Below, piece after piece: positions 16,814-26,643 of a stretch of DNA of 64,000 bases (position 1 is the stretch's first letter; every line of letters starts with the position of its first letter). The DNA is from an uncultured Alphaproteobacteria bacterium (GTDB lineage: Bacteria; Pseudomonadota; Alphaproteobacteria; CAAGCB01; CAG-977). A model generated the notes under the pieces. The model made no database searches and was not told where the DNA came from. It saw nothing but the letters and a program-made list of their open reading frames with translations. The position numbers and the translations under genes are program-made. The stretch is from positions 3,535-67,534 of the forward strand of contig CAKQWA010000012.1 in assembly GCA_934277945.1 (NCBI GenBank), written 5' to 3'.

Positions 16814-17729
16814 TTTGCAGCACCGTTCCGACGGGGGCTTTAAATCCGTTTAAAAACACGGCGGCTTCCATCGCCGCTTTGCCCGCGCGCTTTAAAATCA
16901 GCGGGCGCAGGGCGTCCCGTCCGCACGCGATTGTGAATCTGTCGTCCAAAACCGTGCCGGCGGGCGCGTTCGCCGGATTTTCGACGATTTGCGCTTTTAA
17001 GACGGTGATGCGTTCGTCGCCGCACATGAACCACGCGGCAGGATACGGCGCCAATCCGCGCAGGCGGCAGTCGATTTTGCGCGCGGGCATCGTCCAGTCG
17101 ATCGCCCCCTCCTCCTTGCTGATTTTGGGCGCGTGCGTCGCTTGGGACTCGTCCTGCCTGACGGGCGAGATTGTTCCTTTTTCAAGCGCGTCCAGCGTGT
17201 CGAGCATCCCCTGCGCGCCGATTTGCGCCAAGCGTTCGTACAGCGTTTCGGACGTGTCCTGTTCGGTAATCGGCGTTTTTAACCGCATCAGCATATCGCC
17301 CGTGTCCATGCCTTCGTCCATTTGCATGATTGTCACGCCGGTTTCAAAATCGCCCTCCATGACGGCGCGCTGAATGGGCGCCGCGCCGCGCCAGCGGGGA
17401 AGCAAAGAGCCGTGAATGTTCAAGCATCCGTACTTGAACGCGGACAGGAAAGCGGCGGGCAGAATCATGCCGTAGGCGGCGACGACCGCGACGTCGGCTT
17501 TTAAACCGGCGAATTCTTGCGCGGCTTGCGGCGTGCGCAGGGTTTTCGGCGTGCGGACTTCGTAGCCTTTTTCCAAAGCGTAGGCGTGGACGGGCGAGGG
17601 GGTCAGTTTGTGACCGCGCCCCGCGGGTTTGGGTTCGCGCGTGTAAACGCAGAGAATGTCGTGCTTTTCGCCCAACGCTTTAAGCGCCGTCAAAGCGAAT
17701 TCGGGCGTGCCCATAAAAACGATTTTCAT
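16800..17729 (-). CDS. fmt: Methionyl-tRNA formyltransferase
   Basis: Fmt formylates initiator Met-tRNA using 10-formyl-tetrahydrofolate. The 309-residue protein starts MKIVFMGTPEFAL and carries SLLPRWRGAAPIQRA with the HGSLLPRWRG catalytic loop, plus MDEGMDTGDML. The open frame continues 87 codons upstream into def, but ATG at 17729 is the family's own start and lies just downstream of the def stop. It overlaps truA by 14 bases. Peptide deformylase, which removes the formyl group, is encoded just upstream. Confidence 0.95.
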   Translation of the reverse strand: MKIVFMGTPEFALTALKALGEKHDILCVYTREPKPAGRGHKLTPSPVHAYALEKGYEVRTPKTLRTPQAAQEFAGLKADVAVVAAYGMILPAAFLSAFKYGCLNIHGSLLPRWRGAAPIQRAVMEGDFETGVTIMQMDEGMDTGDMLMRLKTPITEQDTSETLYERLAQIGAQGMLDTLDALEKGTISPVRQDESQATHAPKISKEEGAIDWTMPARKIDCRLRGLAPYPAAWFMCGDERITVLKAQIVENPANAPAGTVLDDRFTIACGRDALRPLILKRAGKAAMEAAVFLNGFKAPVGTVLQNAAL

Positions 17730-17731
17730 TT

Positions 17732-18268
17732 TCAGCCTTTTGATTTTTCGCCGCCGGATTCTTGACAGCGGTGCATTTTTTCGACTTTGCGGCGAATCAT
17801 GTCGCGTTTGAGTTTTGACAAGCGGTCGATGAACAGTTTGCCGTCCAAATGGTCGAGTTCGTGCTGGACGCAAACGGCGAGCAGTCCGTCGGCGTAGAGC
17901 GTTTGCGGATTGCCGTTTTCGTCCGTGTATTCGACGGTGACGGCTTCGTGCCGCTTGACTTCGGCGAACTGGTCGGGGACGGACAGGCATCCCTCCTCGT
18001 GCATGACGAACGAGTCCGACGCGTCCGTGATTTTCGGATTGATCATGCAGTACGGATGCGGATCTTCGCCCTTGCCCGCCACGTCGATGACGACCATGCG
18101 TTTGAGCACGCCGACCTGCACCGCCGCCAAGCCCACGCCGGGCGCGTCGTACATTGTTTCCAGCATATCTTGCAGAAGCGTTTTGATTTCGGGCGTGACC
18201 TCTTTGACGGGGGCGCTTTTGCGCTTCAACAAAGGATCGGGGATTTCAACAATTTTCAACAAAGCCAT
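17732..18268 (-). CDS. def: Peptide deformylase
   Basis: Def removes the N-formyl group from nascent proteins, using a metal held by one Cys and two His. All three family motifs are present in the 178-residue protein: GVGLAAVQVG, EEGCLSVP (metal Cys) and QHELDHLDG (two metal His and catalytic Glu). The C-terminal tail is charged. It is the first gene of the def-fmt-truA run, divergent from alaS. Confidence 0.96.
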   Translation of the reverse strand: MALLKIVEIPDPLLKRKSAPVKEVTPEIKTLLQDMLETMYDAPGVGLAAVQVGVLKRMVVIDVAGKGEDPHPYCMINPKITDASDSFVMHEEGCLSVPDQFAEVKRHEAVTVEYTDENGNPQTLYADGLLAVCVQHELDHLDGKLFIDRLSKLKRDMIRRKVEKMHRCQESGGEKSKG

Positions 18269-18413
18269 TTCGCACCTCTTTCCCTTTTTAGATATGGCAT
18301 TGAACGCTTTGCGTCAATAAAGATTCTTTTTTTTAAAAAAAAAGTGTTTCCCGCGCGATTTTAATGTATAACCACACTAAAATGCATTTTTTATCTTCAA
18401 AGAGGCTCTGTTG

Positions 18414-21035
18414 ATGATTACCACGAATCAAATCCGTTCGACGTTTTTGGATTATTTCAAGAAAAACGACCATACCATTGTGCCGTCCAGCCCGCTGGTG
18501 CCGCACAACGACCCGACGCTGATGTTTACGAATTCGGGCATGGTGCAGTTTAAAAACATTTTCACGGGCAAGGAAAAGCGCGATTACGTCCGCGCCGCCG
18601 ACGTGCAGAAATGCGTCCGCGCGGGCGGCAAGCACAACGATTTGGACAACGTGGGCTACACCGTGCGCCACCACACGTTCTTTGAAATGCTGGGGAATTG
18701 GAGTTTCGGCGATTATTTCAAGGAACGCGCCATTGAACTGGCGTGGAATCTGATTACAAAGGAATTCGGTCTGCCGAAAGAAAAACTGCTGGCGACCGTG
18801 TACGCGACCGACGACGAAGCCTACGGATTGTGGAAGAAAATCGCGGGATTCTCCGACGACAACATCATTCGCATCCCGACGAAAGACAATTTCTGGATGA
18901 TGGGCGACACCGGACCTTGCGGACCGTGTTCCGAAATCTTTTACGACCACGGCGAGCACATTTGGGGCGGGCGTCCCGGAACGCCGGAGGAAGACGGCGA
19001 CCGCTTCGTCGAAATCTGGAATTTGGTGTTCATGCAAAACGAAATGCTGCAAGACGGTACGCTGGTCGATTTGCCGCACAAGTGCATCGACACGGGCATG
19101 GGCTTGGAACGCATCGCCGCCGTTCTGAACGGCACGAACGACAACTATGAAACCGACATTTTGAAGGGCCTGATCAACACGGCGGCGGGCTTTACGAACG
19201 CCGACCCGAACGGTCCGCACAAAATGTCCCTGCGCGTCATTGCGGATCATCTGCGTTCGGGCGGATTCCTGATCGCCGACGGCGTGCTGCCCTCGAACGA
19301 CGGACGCGGCTACGTTCTGCGCCGCATCATGCGCCGCGCGATGCGCCACGCCCACATGATCGGATGCAAAGAACCGCTGATGTGGCGTCTGGTGCCCGCT
19401 TTGGTGCGCGCGATGGGCGACGCGTATCCCGAACTGGTGCGCGCGCAGGCGCTGATTACCGAAACGTTCCGCCTGGAAGAAACGCGTTTCAGACAGACTC
19501 TTGACAGAGGCTTGAAACTTCTGGACGCGGAAAGCGCGAAACTGGGCGAAGACGGCGTTTTGAGCGGCGACGTCGCGTTCAAACTGTACGACACTTACGG
19601 CTTCCCTCTGGATTTGACGCAGGACGTGCTGCGTTCCGACAAGAAAACGGTGGATGTGGACGGTTTTGAAGCCGCGATGAAAAAACAAAAGCAGGAAGCC
19701 CGCAAAGCGTGGGCGGGGTCGGGCGAAACGGCGGACGAAGCCGTCTGGTTCGACGTGAAAGACAAAGTCGGCGCGACCGAATTTCTGGGCTATGAGTCGA
19801 CCGACGTGCAGGGGTGCGTCGCCGCTTTGGTCAAAGACGGCAAAATCGTCGATGAAATCAAGGCGGGCGACGAAGCGTACGTCGTTGTCAACCAGACGTC
19901 GTTCTACGGCGAAATGGGCGGACAAATCGGCGATACGGGCGCAATGGCGCACGGCGACTGCAAAATGAAAGTCATTGACGCGCAAAAGAAACTGGGCGTG
20001 ATTACGGCGCACCGCGTCAAAGTCGAAAGCGGCGTTCTGAAAACGGGCGACGACGTGACGTTGAGCGTGGACGCGAAACGCCGCGCGGCGACGGCGCGCC
20101 ACCACTCCGCGACGCATCTGCTGCAAGCGGCTTTGCGCAAAGTGCTGGGCGACCATGTGACGCAGAAAGGCTCGGCGGTTTCCCCCGATTCTTTGCGTTT
20201 CGACTTTTCACAACCGCGCCAAATTACGTTCGAGGAACTGCGCCGCGTCGAAGACATCGTGAACGAAGCGATTTTGAAGAATCTGCCCGTCGTGACGAAA
20301 ATCATGCCTCCGCAGGAAGCGGTCAAGCAGGGCGCAATGGCTTTGTTCGGCGAAAAATACGGCGACGAAGTCCGCGTCGTGTTCATGGGCGAGGGCGATG
20401 CGAACGTATCGACCGAATTGTGCGGCGGCACGCACGTTTCCCGCACGGGCGACATCGGTTCTTTGCGCATCATGTCCGAAAGCGCGCTGGCGGCGGGTGT
20501 TCGCCGCATTGAAGCGGTGACCGGCATGGCGGCGCTGGCTTACACCCGTTCGCGCGAAGATTTGCTGACCGCGGCGGCGGAAGCGGTGAAATCGCCGGTC
20601 AAGGAATTTCCCGCGCGCGCCAAAGCGTTGGTCGAAGAACGCAAAAAACTGGAAAAGGAACTGGTTGAAGCGCGTCAGAAAGCCGCGTCGGGCGACACGC
20701 AAAACGAAACGATCAACGGCGTGGGCTTTGTCGGCCGGACGCTGACGGACATTCCCGCCAAGGAATTGAAAGGCATTGCCGACGGGCTGAAAAAGCAAAT
20801 CGGTTCGGGCGTGGTCGCGCTGGCGTGCGCCGCGAACGGCAAAGTGTCCGTCATTGTCGGCGTGACCGACGATTTGACAAGCCGCTTCAACGCCGTCGAT
20901 TTGGTGCGCGAAGCCGCGATTGCCGTCGGAGGCAAGGGCGGCGGCGGGCGTCCGGACATGGCGCAGGCGGGCGGCGCGGACGCCTCGAAAATCGCTGATG
21001 CTTTGGCGGCGGTGAGAAAATGTTTGGAGGCTTGA
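18414..21035 (+). CDS. alaS: Alanyl-tRNA synthetase
   Basis: AlaS charges tRNA-Ala, and also tmRNA through the same G-U acceptor pair seen in this window. The 873-residue protein has the class II catalytic domain (about 1-240), the editing domain with HHSATHLLQAAL and the Zn-binding CGGTHVSRTGDIG near residue 670, and the C-terminal DHHA1-type domain ending GGKGGGGRPDMAQAGG. ATG at 18414 is chosen over the TTG one codon earlier; AGAGG lies about nine bases upstream. Three bases separate it from alr. Confidence 0.97.
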   Translation: MITTNQIRSTFLDYFKKNDHTIVPSSPLVPHNDPTLMFTNSGMVQFKNIFTGKEKRDYVRAADVQKCVRAGGKHNDLDNVGYTVRHHTFFEMLGNWSFGDYFKERAIELAWNLITKEFGLPKEKLLATVYATDDEAYGLWKKIAGFSDDNIIRIPTKDNFWMMGDTGPCGPCSEIFYDHGEHIWGGRPGTPEEDGDRFVEIWNLVFMQNEMLQDGTLVDLPHKCIDTGMGLERIAAVLNGTNDNYETDILKGLINTAAGFTNADPNGPHKMSLRVIADHLRSGGFLIADGVLPSNDGRGYVLRRIMRRAMRHAHMIGCKEPLMWRLVPALVRAMGDAYPELVRAQALITETFRLEETRFRQTLDRGLKLLDAESAKLGEDGVLSGDVAFKLYDTYGFPLDLTQDVLRSDKKTVDVDGFEAAMKKQKQEARKAWAGSGETADEAVWFDVKDKVGATEFLGYESTDVQGCVAALVKDGKIVDEIKAGDEAYVVVNQTSFYGEMGGQIGDTGAMAHGDCKMKVIDAQKKLGVITAHRVKVESGVLKTGDDVTLSVDAKRRAATARHHSATHLLQAALRKVLGDHVTQKGSAVSPDSLRFDFSQPRQITFEELRRVEDIVNEAILKNLPVVTKIMPPQEAVKQGAMALFGEKYGDEVRVVFMGEGDANVSTELCGGTHVSRTGDIGSLRIMSESALAAGVRRIEAVTGMAALAYTRSREDLLTAAAEAVKSPVKEFPARAKALVEERKKLEKELVEARQKAASGDTQNETINGVGFVGRTLTDIPAKELKGIADGLKKQIGSGVVALACAANGKVSVIVGVTDDLTSRFNAVDLVREAAIAVGGKGGGGRPDMAQAGGADASKIADALAAVRKCLEA

Positions 21036-21037
21036 CG

Positions 21038-22120
21038 ATGAAACCGCAGGAAGCGGGCGCGTTTCTGACGATTCATTTAAAGGCTCTTGCCGACAACTAC
21101 CGCGCTTTGCAAACCCGCTTGGGCGAAACGGAATGCGGCGCGGTGCTGAAAGCCGACGCGTACGGTTTGGGCGCGGCGCAAATCGGCAAGACTTTGTATG
21201 ACGCGGGATGCCGCCGCTTTTTCGTCGCTTACGGGTTCGAAGGCGCGAAATTGCGCGAAACCGTTCCGGCGGACGCGGACATTTTCGTGCTTCACGGCGT
21301 GTTCGCGCAGACCGAACAGGATTTTCGCGACGCGTCCCTGACTCCCGTTCTCAACACGCCGGAGCAACTGAAACGCTGGTCGGATTTCGCGGCGCGGCGG
21401 GGTGAAAAACTGCCCTGCGCCCTGCACGTCGACACGGGCATGACGCGTCTGGCGTTCACCGGGGAGCAGGTGTTCGCGATGACGGCGGCGGATTTCACGC
21501 ATCTGGACGTCAAAGTCGTGATAAGTCATCTGGCTTGCGGCGAAAGGGGCGACGCGATGAACGAAACGCAGTTGCGCCAATTCGACAAATTGAGCGCGCG
21601 CCTGAAAACCGTTCTGCCGCCGTTCAAGGAAAGCCTGTCCGCGTCGTCGGGCATTTTCCTCGACGCGCCGTATCACAAGGATATCGCCCGCGCGGGCATC
21701 GTTTTGTACGGCTTTATGGAAAATCTGACGCCGGCGGTCGAATTGAAAGCGCGCATTTTGGAAATTCAAGACGTGCCGGCGGGCAAGACGATCGGGTACG
21801 GCGCGACGGCGGTCATGAAAAACGGCGGCAGGGTCGCGACCGTGTCCTTGGGCTACGGCGACGGCTATCCGCGTTTGATGAGCAACGCCGGACACGCTTT
21901 CATCAACGGCAAAAAAGTCAACGTCATCGGGCGCATTTCCATGGATTTGACGATTCTTGACGTGTCGGATTTGTCCGAAGACGAACTGGCGGGCGCGGAA
22001 TTTGCGGAATTCATCGGCAAATACGGCTCGCTGGCGGAACTGGCACAGGTCGCCAAGACGATCGACTATGAATTTTTAACAAATCTGGGCAACCGTCTGT
22101 ATCGCGTTTATACGGACTGA
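21038..22120 (+). CDS. alr: Alanine racemase
   Basis: Alr makes D-alanine for peptidoglycan with PLP. The 360-residue protein has AVLKADAYGLGA with the PLP Lys near residue 35. Further on are HVDTGMTRLAF and GYGDGYPRLMSN, followed by GRISMDLTILDV. The ATG at 21038 is seven bases after a GGAGG, better placed than the earlier in-frame ATG at 21020 that lies inside alaS. Biosynthetic and catabolic forms (Alr/DadX) cannot be separated by sequence; cell-wall context favours Alr. Confidence 0.94.
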   Translation: MKPQEAGAFLTIHLKALADNYRALQTRLGETECGAVLKADAYGLGAAQIGKTLYDAGCRRFFVAYGFEGAKLRETVPADADIFVLHGVFAQTEQDFRDASLTPVLNTPEQLKRWSDFAARRGEKLPCALHVDTGMTRLAFTGEQVFAMTAADFTHLDVKVVISHLACGERGDAMNETQLRQFDKLSARLKTVLPPFKESLSASSGIFLDAPYHKDIARAGIVLYGFMENLTPAVELKARILEIQDVPAGKTIGYGATAVMKNGGRVATVSLGYGDGYPRLMSNAGHAFINGKKVNVIGRISMDLTILDVSDLSEDELAGAEFAEFIGKYGSLAELAQVAKTIDYEFLTNLGNRLYRVYTD

Positions 22121-22131
22121 ACGGAGGCTTT

Positions 22132-22905
22132 ATGAACGTTTTTGCGCGTATCGGACACGTTTTCATCAATTTCCTGCAAGCGTCGGGGCGGCTGGCTTTG
22201 TTCACGATGCACGCCGTGTCGTTTTGCGTGCGCCCGCCGTTTTATGTGCGGGCGACCGTTTCGCAGATGATAGAAATCGGGTTTTACTCGCTGCCCGTCG
22301 TCGCGCTGACGACACTGTTTTCGGGCATGGTCATCGCGCTTCAATGCTATTCCGGCTTTTCGCAGTTAAACGCGGAAAGCGCGATCGCGTTCGTCGTCGT
22401 CATCACAATCGTGCGCGAACTGGGACCCGTCATGGCGGGGCTGATGGTCGCGGGACGCGTCGGGGCGGCGATGGCGGCGGAATTGGGCACGATGCGCGTG
22501 ACCGAACAAATCGACGCGCTGACGACGCTGTCGACGAATCCGTATCGCTATCTGGTCGTGCCGCGTCTGCTGGGCGGCGTTTTGATGATGCCCGTTCTGG
22601 TGCTGATCGGCGACGTCATCGGCATTATGGGCGGCTATCTGGTCAGCGTTTACAAACTGGGCTTCAACATGACGAACTACCTGTCGAACACTTGGAGTTA
22701 CCTGACGCTGTCCGACATGGCGTCCAGCCTGACGAAAGCGGCGGTGTTCGGCTTTATCGTGACTTTGCTGGGCTGTTACAACGGATTTTATTCCAAAGGC
22801 GGCGCGGAGGGCGTCGGCAAGGCGACGACGAACGCGGTGGTCGCTTCCTCCGTTTTAATCATGATCGGCGACTATCTGCTGACGGAAATGTTTTTCACGA
22901 ATTAA
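22132..22905 (+). CDS. mlaE: MlaE-type ABC transporter permease
   Basis: This is a 257-residue permease of the MlaE family, with an amphipathic N-terminus and about five membrane helices. It has the family signature TIVRELGPVMAGLMVAGRVGAAMAAELGTM (residues about 89-118). MlaFEDB moves phospholipids between the outer and inner membranes. The ATPase follows, but no MlaD-like substrate-binding gene is present here, so it must lie elsewhere or be absent. The order alr-mlaE-mlaF-radA is common in alphaproteobacteria. Confidence 0.92.
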   Translation: MNVFARIGHVFINFLQASGRLALFTMHAVSFCVRPPFYVRATVSQMIEIGFYSLPVVALTTLFSGMVIALQCYSGFSQLNAESAIAFVVVITIVRELGPVMAGLMVAGRVGAAMAAELGTMRVTEQIDALTTLSTNPYRYLVVPRLLGGVLMMPVLVLIGDVIGIMGGYLVSVYKLGFNMTNYLSNTWSYLTLSDMASSLTKAAVFGFIVTLLGCYNGFYSKGGAEGVGKATTNAVVASSVLIMIGDYLLTEMFFTN

Positions 22906-22914
22906 GGGGCGGGC

Positions 22915-23688
22915 ATGGAAACGCAATACAAAATCCGCATGAAAGACGTGTGCAAATCGTTCGGACGCAAAAAAGTGCTGGACGGCGTGACGCTGGACGT
23001 CAAAAAGGGCGAATCGCTGGTCATCATCGGCGGGTCTGGGACGGGCAAATCCGTCACGATCAAGTGTATTCAGGGACTGCTGACGCCCGAATCGGGCTCC
23101 ATTGAAATCGACGGGCGCGAAATTGTCGGGCTGGGCGAAAAGGAAATGGAGAAAATCAACGCGCAGACGGGGATGCTGTTTCAGGGCGCGGCGCTGTTCG
23201 ACAGCCTGAATATCTGGGAAAACGTCGCTTTCGGACTGATTCAGGGCAAAAAAATGTCCCGCCGCGAAGCCAAAGTCATCGCGATTGAAAAATTGCGTCA
23301 GGTCGGTTTGGGCGAGGACGTGGCGGAACTGTATCCCGACGAGTTGTCCGGCGGCATGAAAAAGCGCGTCGGTCTGGCGCGCGCGATTGCGGCGGCTCCC
23401 GAACTGATTTTCTTCGACGAGCCGACGACGGGGCTTGACCCGATTATGAGCGACGTCATCAACGATTTAATCCGCGACTGCGTCAAACGGCTGGGCGCGA
23501 CGTCCGTCACGATTACCCACGACATGAGTTCCGTGCGCAAAATCGCCGACAAGGTCGCCATGCTGTACAAAGGCAAAATCATCTGGTACGGCGATGTCGC
23601 GGACATTGATTCGTGCGGCAATCCGTACGTCGAACAGTTCATCAACGGCCGTGCCGACGGTCCTATTCAAATGGAAGTTCATGGTTAA
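22915..23688 (+). CDS. mlaF: MlaF-type ABC transporter ATPase
   Basis: The 257-residue ATP-binding subunit has Walker A GGSGTGKS, the signature ELSGGMKKRVGLARA, Walker B LIFFDEPTTGLDP and the switch His in VTITHDMSS. It pairs with the preceding MlaE-type permease to drive lipid transport. Its last eight bases overlap the start of radA, which reads in another frame. Confidence 0.94.
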   Translation: METQYKIRMKDVCKSFGRKKVLDGVTLDVKKGESLVIIGGSGTGKSVTIKCIQGLLTPESGSIEIDGREIVGLGEKEMEKINAQTGMLFQGAALFDSLNIWENVAFGLIQGKKMSRREAKVIAIEKLRQVGLGEDVAELYPDELSGGMKKRVGLARAIAAAPELIFFDEPTTGLDPIMSDVINDLIRDCVKRLGATSVTITHDMSSVRKIADKVAMLYKGKIIWYGDVADIDSCGNPYVEQFINGRADGPIQMEVHG

Positions 23689-25090
23689 AAAAAGCGCAAG
23701 GTTCGTTTGCTCCGAGTGCGGCGCGGTTTTTCCGAAATGGGCGGGAAAATGCGATTCGTGCGGCGCGTGGAACACGATTGTCGAAGACGAGTCCGTTGAA
23801 ATGACCGCTTTGCCGCAGGCGACGGGAGGCAAGGGCGGACGCAAAATCGAATTTGTCGGATTGAGCGGCGCGCCGGAAGTGCTGTGGCGCATGAAATCCG
23901 GCATTGCGGAATTCGACCGCGTGTGCGGCGGCGGACTTGTCGCCGGCTCCGTTTTGCTGATCGGCGGCGACCCCGGCATCGGCAAATCGACGCTTTTGCT
24001 GCAAGCGACGGGCGCGCTGTCCCGCGTGTGCAACATCAAGGGCGAACCCGTGCGGTGTATCTACATTTCGGGCGAAGAATCCGTCGGGCAGGTACGTCTG
24101 CGCGCCATGCGCATGGGATTGGCGGACGCGAAAGTCGATTTGGCGAGCGTGTCGAACGTGCGCGACATTGTGGCGACTTTGGATTCGGAAAACGCCGACG
24201 TCGTCGTCATCGACTCCATTCAGACAATGTTTTCCGACGCGCTGGATTCTGCTCCCGGCACCGTCGGACAGGTACGCGCCTGCGCCAACGAACTGATACG
24301 TCTGGCAAAGAAAAAGGGATTCGTGCTGTTTTTGGTCGGACACGTCACGAAAGAGGGATCTTTGGCGGGACCGCGCGTGCTGGAACACATGGTCGATACG
24401 GTTTTGTATTTCGAGGGCGACCGCGGGCATCATTTCCGCATTTTGCGCAGCGTGAAAAACCGTTTCGGCGCGACGGACGAAATCGGCGTGTTTGAAATGG
24501 TCGAAAAGGGCTTGGAGGAAGTGCCGAACCCGTCCGCCTTGTTCTTGGCGGAGCGTCGGGGCAACATTTTCGGCTCGTGCGTGTTCGCGGGGGTCGAGGG
24601 CACGCGTCCGATGCTGGTCGAAATTCAGGCGCTGGCGTCCGCAATGGCGGGGACAAGCCCGCGCCGCGCGGTCGTCGGGTGGGATTCGTCGCGCCTGTCG
24701 ATGCTTTTGGCGGTTTTGGAAGCGCGGTGCGGCATCGCGTTTTCGACAAAGGACGTGTATTTGAACGTGGCGGGCGGCTTGCGCATTACCGAACCCGCGT
24801 GCGATTTGGCGGTCGCGTGCGCTTTATTGTCCGCCGTGTCGCAAATTCCCGTGCCCGCGGACATGGCGGTTTTCGGCGAGGTCGGCTTGGCGGCGGAGGT
24901 GCGCGCCGCGCCCCAGAGGGATTTGAGATTGAAGGAAGCCGCCAAACTGGGATTTTCCCGCGTTTTGCTTCCGCCGCAGAATGTTAATAAAAAATCAGTA
25001 AAAAAGGCGGATACTGGCTTGAAATTGATAGAAATCGGACATTTGAAATCGCTTTTGGAGATGTTTTCGCTGTCCGACAGCAAAAAATAG
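23681..25090 (+). CDS. radA: DNA repair protein RadA (Sms)
   Basis: RadA is a RecA-like DnaB-type helicase that helps branch migration in recombination repair. The 469-residue protein has a C4 zinc finger (FVCSECGAVFPKWAGKCDSC), Walker A GGDPGIGKST, the RadA-specific KNRFGATDE motif, and a Lon-like C-terminal domain. The longer open frame begins inside mlaF; the MVKKSARF start at 23681 matches the family. It is translationally coupled to mlaF by overlap. Confidence 0.96.
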   Translation: MVKKSARFVCSECGAVFPKWAGKCDSCGAWNTIVEDESVEMTALPQATGGKGGRKIEFVGLSGAPEVLWRMKSGIAEFDRVCGGGLVAGSVLLIGGDPGIGKSTLLLQATGALSRVCNIKGEPVRCIYISGEESVGQVRLRAMRMGLADAKVDLASVSNVRDIVATLDSENADVVVIDSIQTMFSDALDSAPGTVGQVRACANELIRLAKKKGFVLFLVGHVTKEGSLAGPRVLEHMVDTVLYFEGDRGHHFRILRSVKNRFGATDEIGVFEMVEKGLEEVPNPSALFLAERRGNIFGSCVFAGVEGTRPMLVEIQALASAMAGTSPRRAVVGWDSSRLSMLLAVLEARCGIAFSTKDVYLNVAGGLRITEPACDLAVACALLSAVSQIPVPADMAVFGEVGLAAEVRAAPQRDLRLKEAAKLGFSRVLLPPQNVNKKSVKKADTGLKLIEIGHLKSLLEMFSLSDSKK

Positions 25091-25096
25091 GACGCC

Positions 25097-26017
25097 ATGG
25101 AAAATATCAACGGATTGGATCTGGTCATCGTCTGCGTGGTCGCGATATCGGGCTTGTTCGCGTTCTGCCGCGGTTTTTTAAGCGAAATGCTGGGCATCGG
25201 GTCGTGGATTGTCGCGGGGACGGGCGGCGTTTATTTGTTGCCGTATGTGTCGCCGCTGACCGAAAAATTCATTCGCAACGGCACGCTGGCGAACATTGCG
25301 GCGGGCGTGCTGTCCTCGCTGATTCTGCTGGTCGTTCTGACGCTTGTCTGCTCTTTTCTGACGGGCAAAATCCGCCAGAGCGCGCTGAACCGGCTCGACC
25401 GCTTTTTAGGGCTGATTTTCGGCTTTTTGCGCGGCTTCATCATTCTGATGCTGATGTATTTCATCCTGTTCGTCCTGTCGCCCAAAACGCTGGAAGATCT
25501 GGGCAGGGACAGCAAACTGTATCCGTTCTTGGACGACGTGTGCCTGCGCGTCAAAGAGCATATGCCCGAATCGCTGTTCGACAATCCGTCGGACAAGGGC
25601 GGCAAATCAAAGGATTCCGAAGAATTGGAGGGCTTGCTGAAAGCGATCGGCAAGAACGAGATCGAAATCGCGGCGCAGGAAGTCAAGGATTTGCCTGAAA
25701 ACGACCCTCTGCGGCAAATGGTCGAGGAACACGTCAAGGAAAACGGCTCGTCGGGCTTTTTCTCGTTCTTTGAAAAGTTCACGGGCGGGGACAAGGACGC
25801 GAAAAACAAAAAATCCGCCCGCAAGAAAAAGGCTGAAAAAACGGAAAAACGGGACGCGGTGAAGAAAAAGGGCGGCGATGACGATTTGTTTGACAAACTG
25901 AACGGCGTGCAGGTCGAATCCAAAAACAAAAAGGGCGGCGACGTCGTTTACGGCGAAAAGGACAAGGAAGACCTGAACCGCTTGATTTTGGAAAACATCG
26001 AGGAGGCGCCGCAATGA
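25097..26017 (+). CDS. cvpA: CvpA family membrane protein with long acidic-basic tail
   Basis: The first 150 or so residues are a CvpA domain with four membrane helices and the typical FCRGFLSEMLGIGSWIVAG and FGFLRGFIIL stretches. The remaining half is unusual for CvpA: a charged, Lys/Asp/Glu-rich cytoplasmic-type region with runs such as KNKKSARKKKAEKTEKR. In many alphaproteobacteria cvpA is followed by purF; here tsaB follows with a four-base overlap. CvpA is linked to colicin V production and envelope stress, but its molecular role is unsettled. Confidence 0.88.
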   Translation: MENINGLDLVIVCVVAISGLFAFCRGFLSEMLGIGSWIVAGTGGVYLLPYVSPLTEKFIRNGTLANIAAGVLSSLILLVVLTLVCSFLTGKIRQSALNRLDRFLGLIFGFLRGFIILMLMYFILFVLSPKTLEDLGRDSKLYPFLDDVCLRVKEHMPESLFDNPSDKGGKSKDSEELEGLLKAIGKNEIEIAAQEVKDLPENDPLRQMVEEHVKENGSSGFFSFFEKFTGGDKDAKNKKSARKKKAEKTEKRDAVKKKGGDDDLFDKLNGVQVESKNKKGGDVVYGEKDKEDLNRLILENIEEAPQ

Positions 26018-26643
26018 AAATTCTGGCTTTGGACAGCGCGAACGACAACTGTTCCGCCGCTTACGCCGTCGACGGCGATGTGCGCGCGTTCGATTTTCGG
26101 GAAATGGCGCGCGGTCAGGCGGAAGCGCTGATGCCGATGGTGCAGAGCGTGATGGCGCGGGCGAAAGCCTCTTATTTCGATTTGGACGCGGTCGCCGTGA
26201 CGGTGGGACCGGGGTCTTTCACGGGCGTGCGCATCGGTTTGGCGGCGGCGCGCGGCATTGCGATGGCGGCACGCGTCGGCATGATCGGCGTGTCGGCTCT
26301 GCGCGTGGCGGGCTTCAAGGCGGCGAAACAATTTCCGAATCAAAAAGTGTGCGTGTTTTTCGACACCAAGCGCGGCGATTATTACGCGCAGGCGTTTGAA
26401 AACGGCGCGCCCGTCTGCGAGGCGTTCGCGGGCGACGAAACGGCTTTGCTGAATTTGAAAGCCGGCGTGTACGCGGGCAACTGTCCCGATATGTTTTTGG
26501 AGCAAACGGGCGTTTCCCCCGCCGGATTTGAAATGCCGGACGCGCGCGACGTCGCCGCTTTCGCCGAAAACGAAACGCCGTCTTTCGATTACCCGTCCGC
26601 AATGTATTTGCGCGAAGCGGAGATTTCGACGTGTGCGAAATAA
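26014..26643 (+). CDS. tsaB: tRNA threonylcarbamoyladenosine protein TsaB
   Basis: TsaB supports TsaD in making t6A at position 37 of ANN-decoding tRNAs. The 209-residue protein begins MKILALDSANDNCSAA and contains VGPGSFTGVRIGLAAARGIA, the family fingerprint. Length is usual. It overlaps cvpA by four bases and rimI by 13 bases, giving the common tsaB-rimI pair. Confidence 0.93.
   Translation: MKILALDSANDNCSAAYAVDGDVRAFDFREMARGQAEALMPMVQSVMARAKASYFDLDAVAVTVGPGSFTGVRIGLAAARGIAMAARVGMIGVSALRVAGFKAAKQFPNQKVCVFFDTKRGDYYAQAFENGAPVCEAFAGDETALLNLKAGVYAGNCPDMFLEQTGVSPAGFEMPDARDVAAFAENETPSFDYPSAMYLREAEISTCAK

Noticed and set aside
18333..20156. A 607-residue open frame opposite alaS
   Set aside because: Antisense to alaS, no motif, shadow composition.
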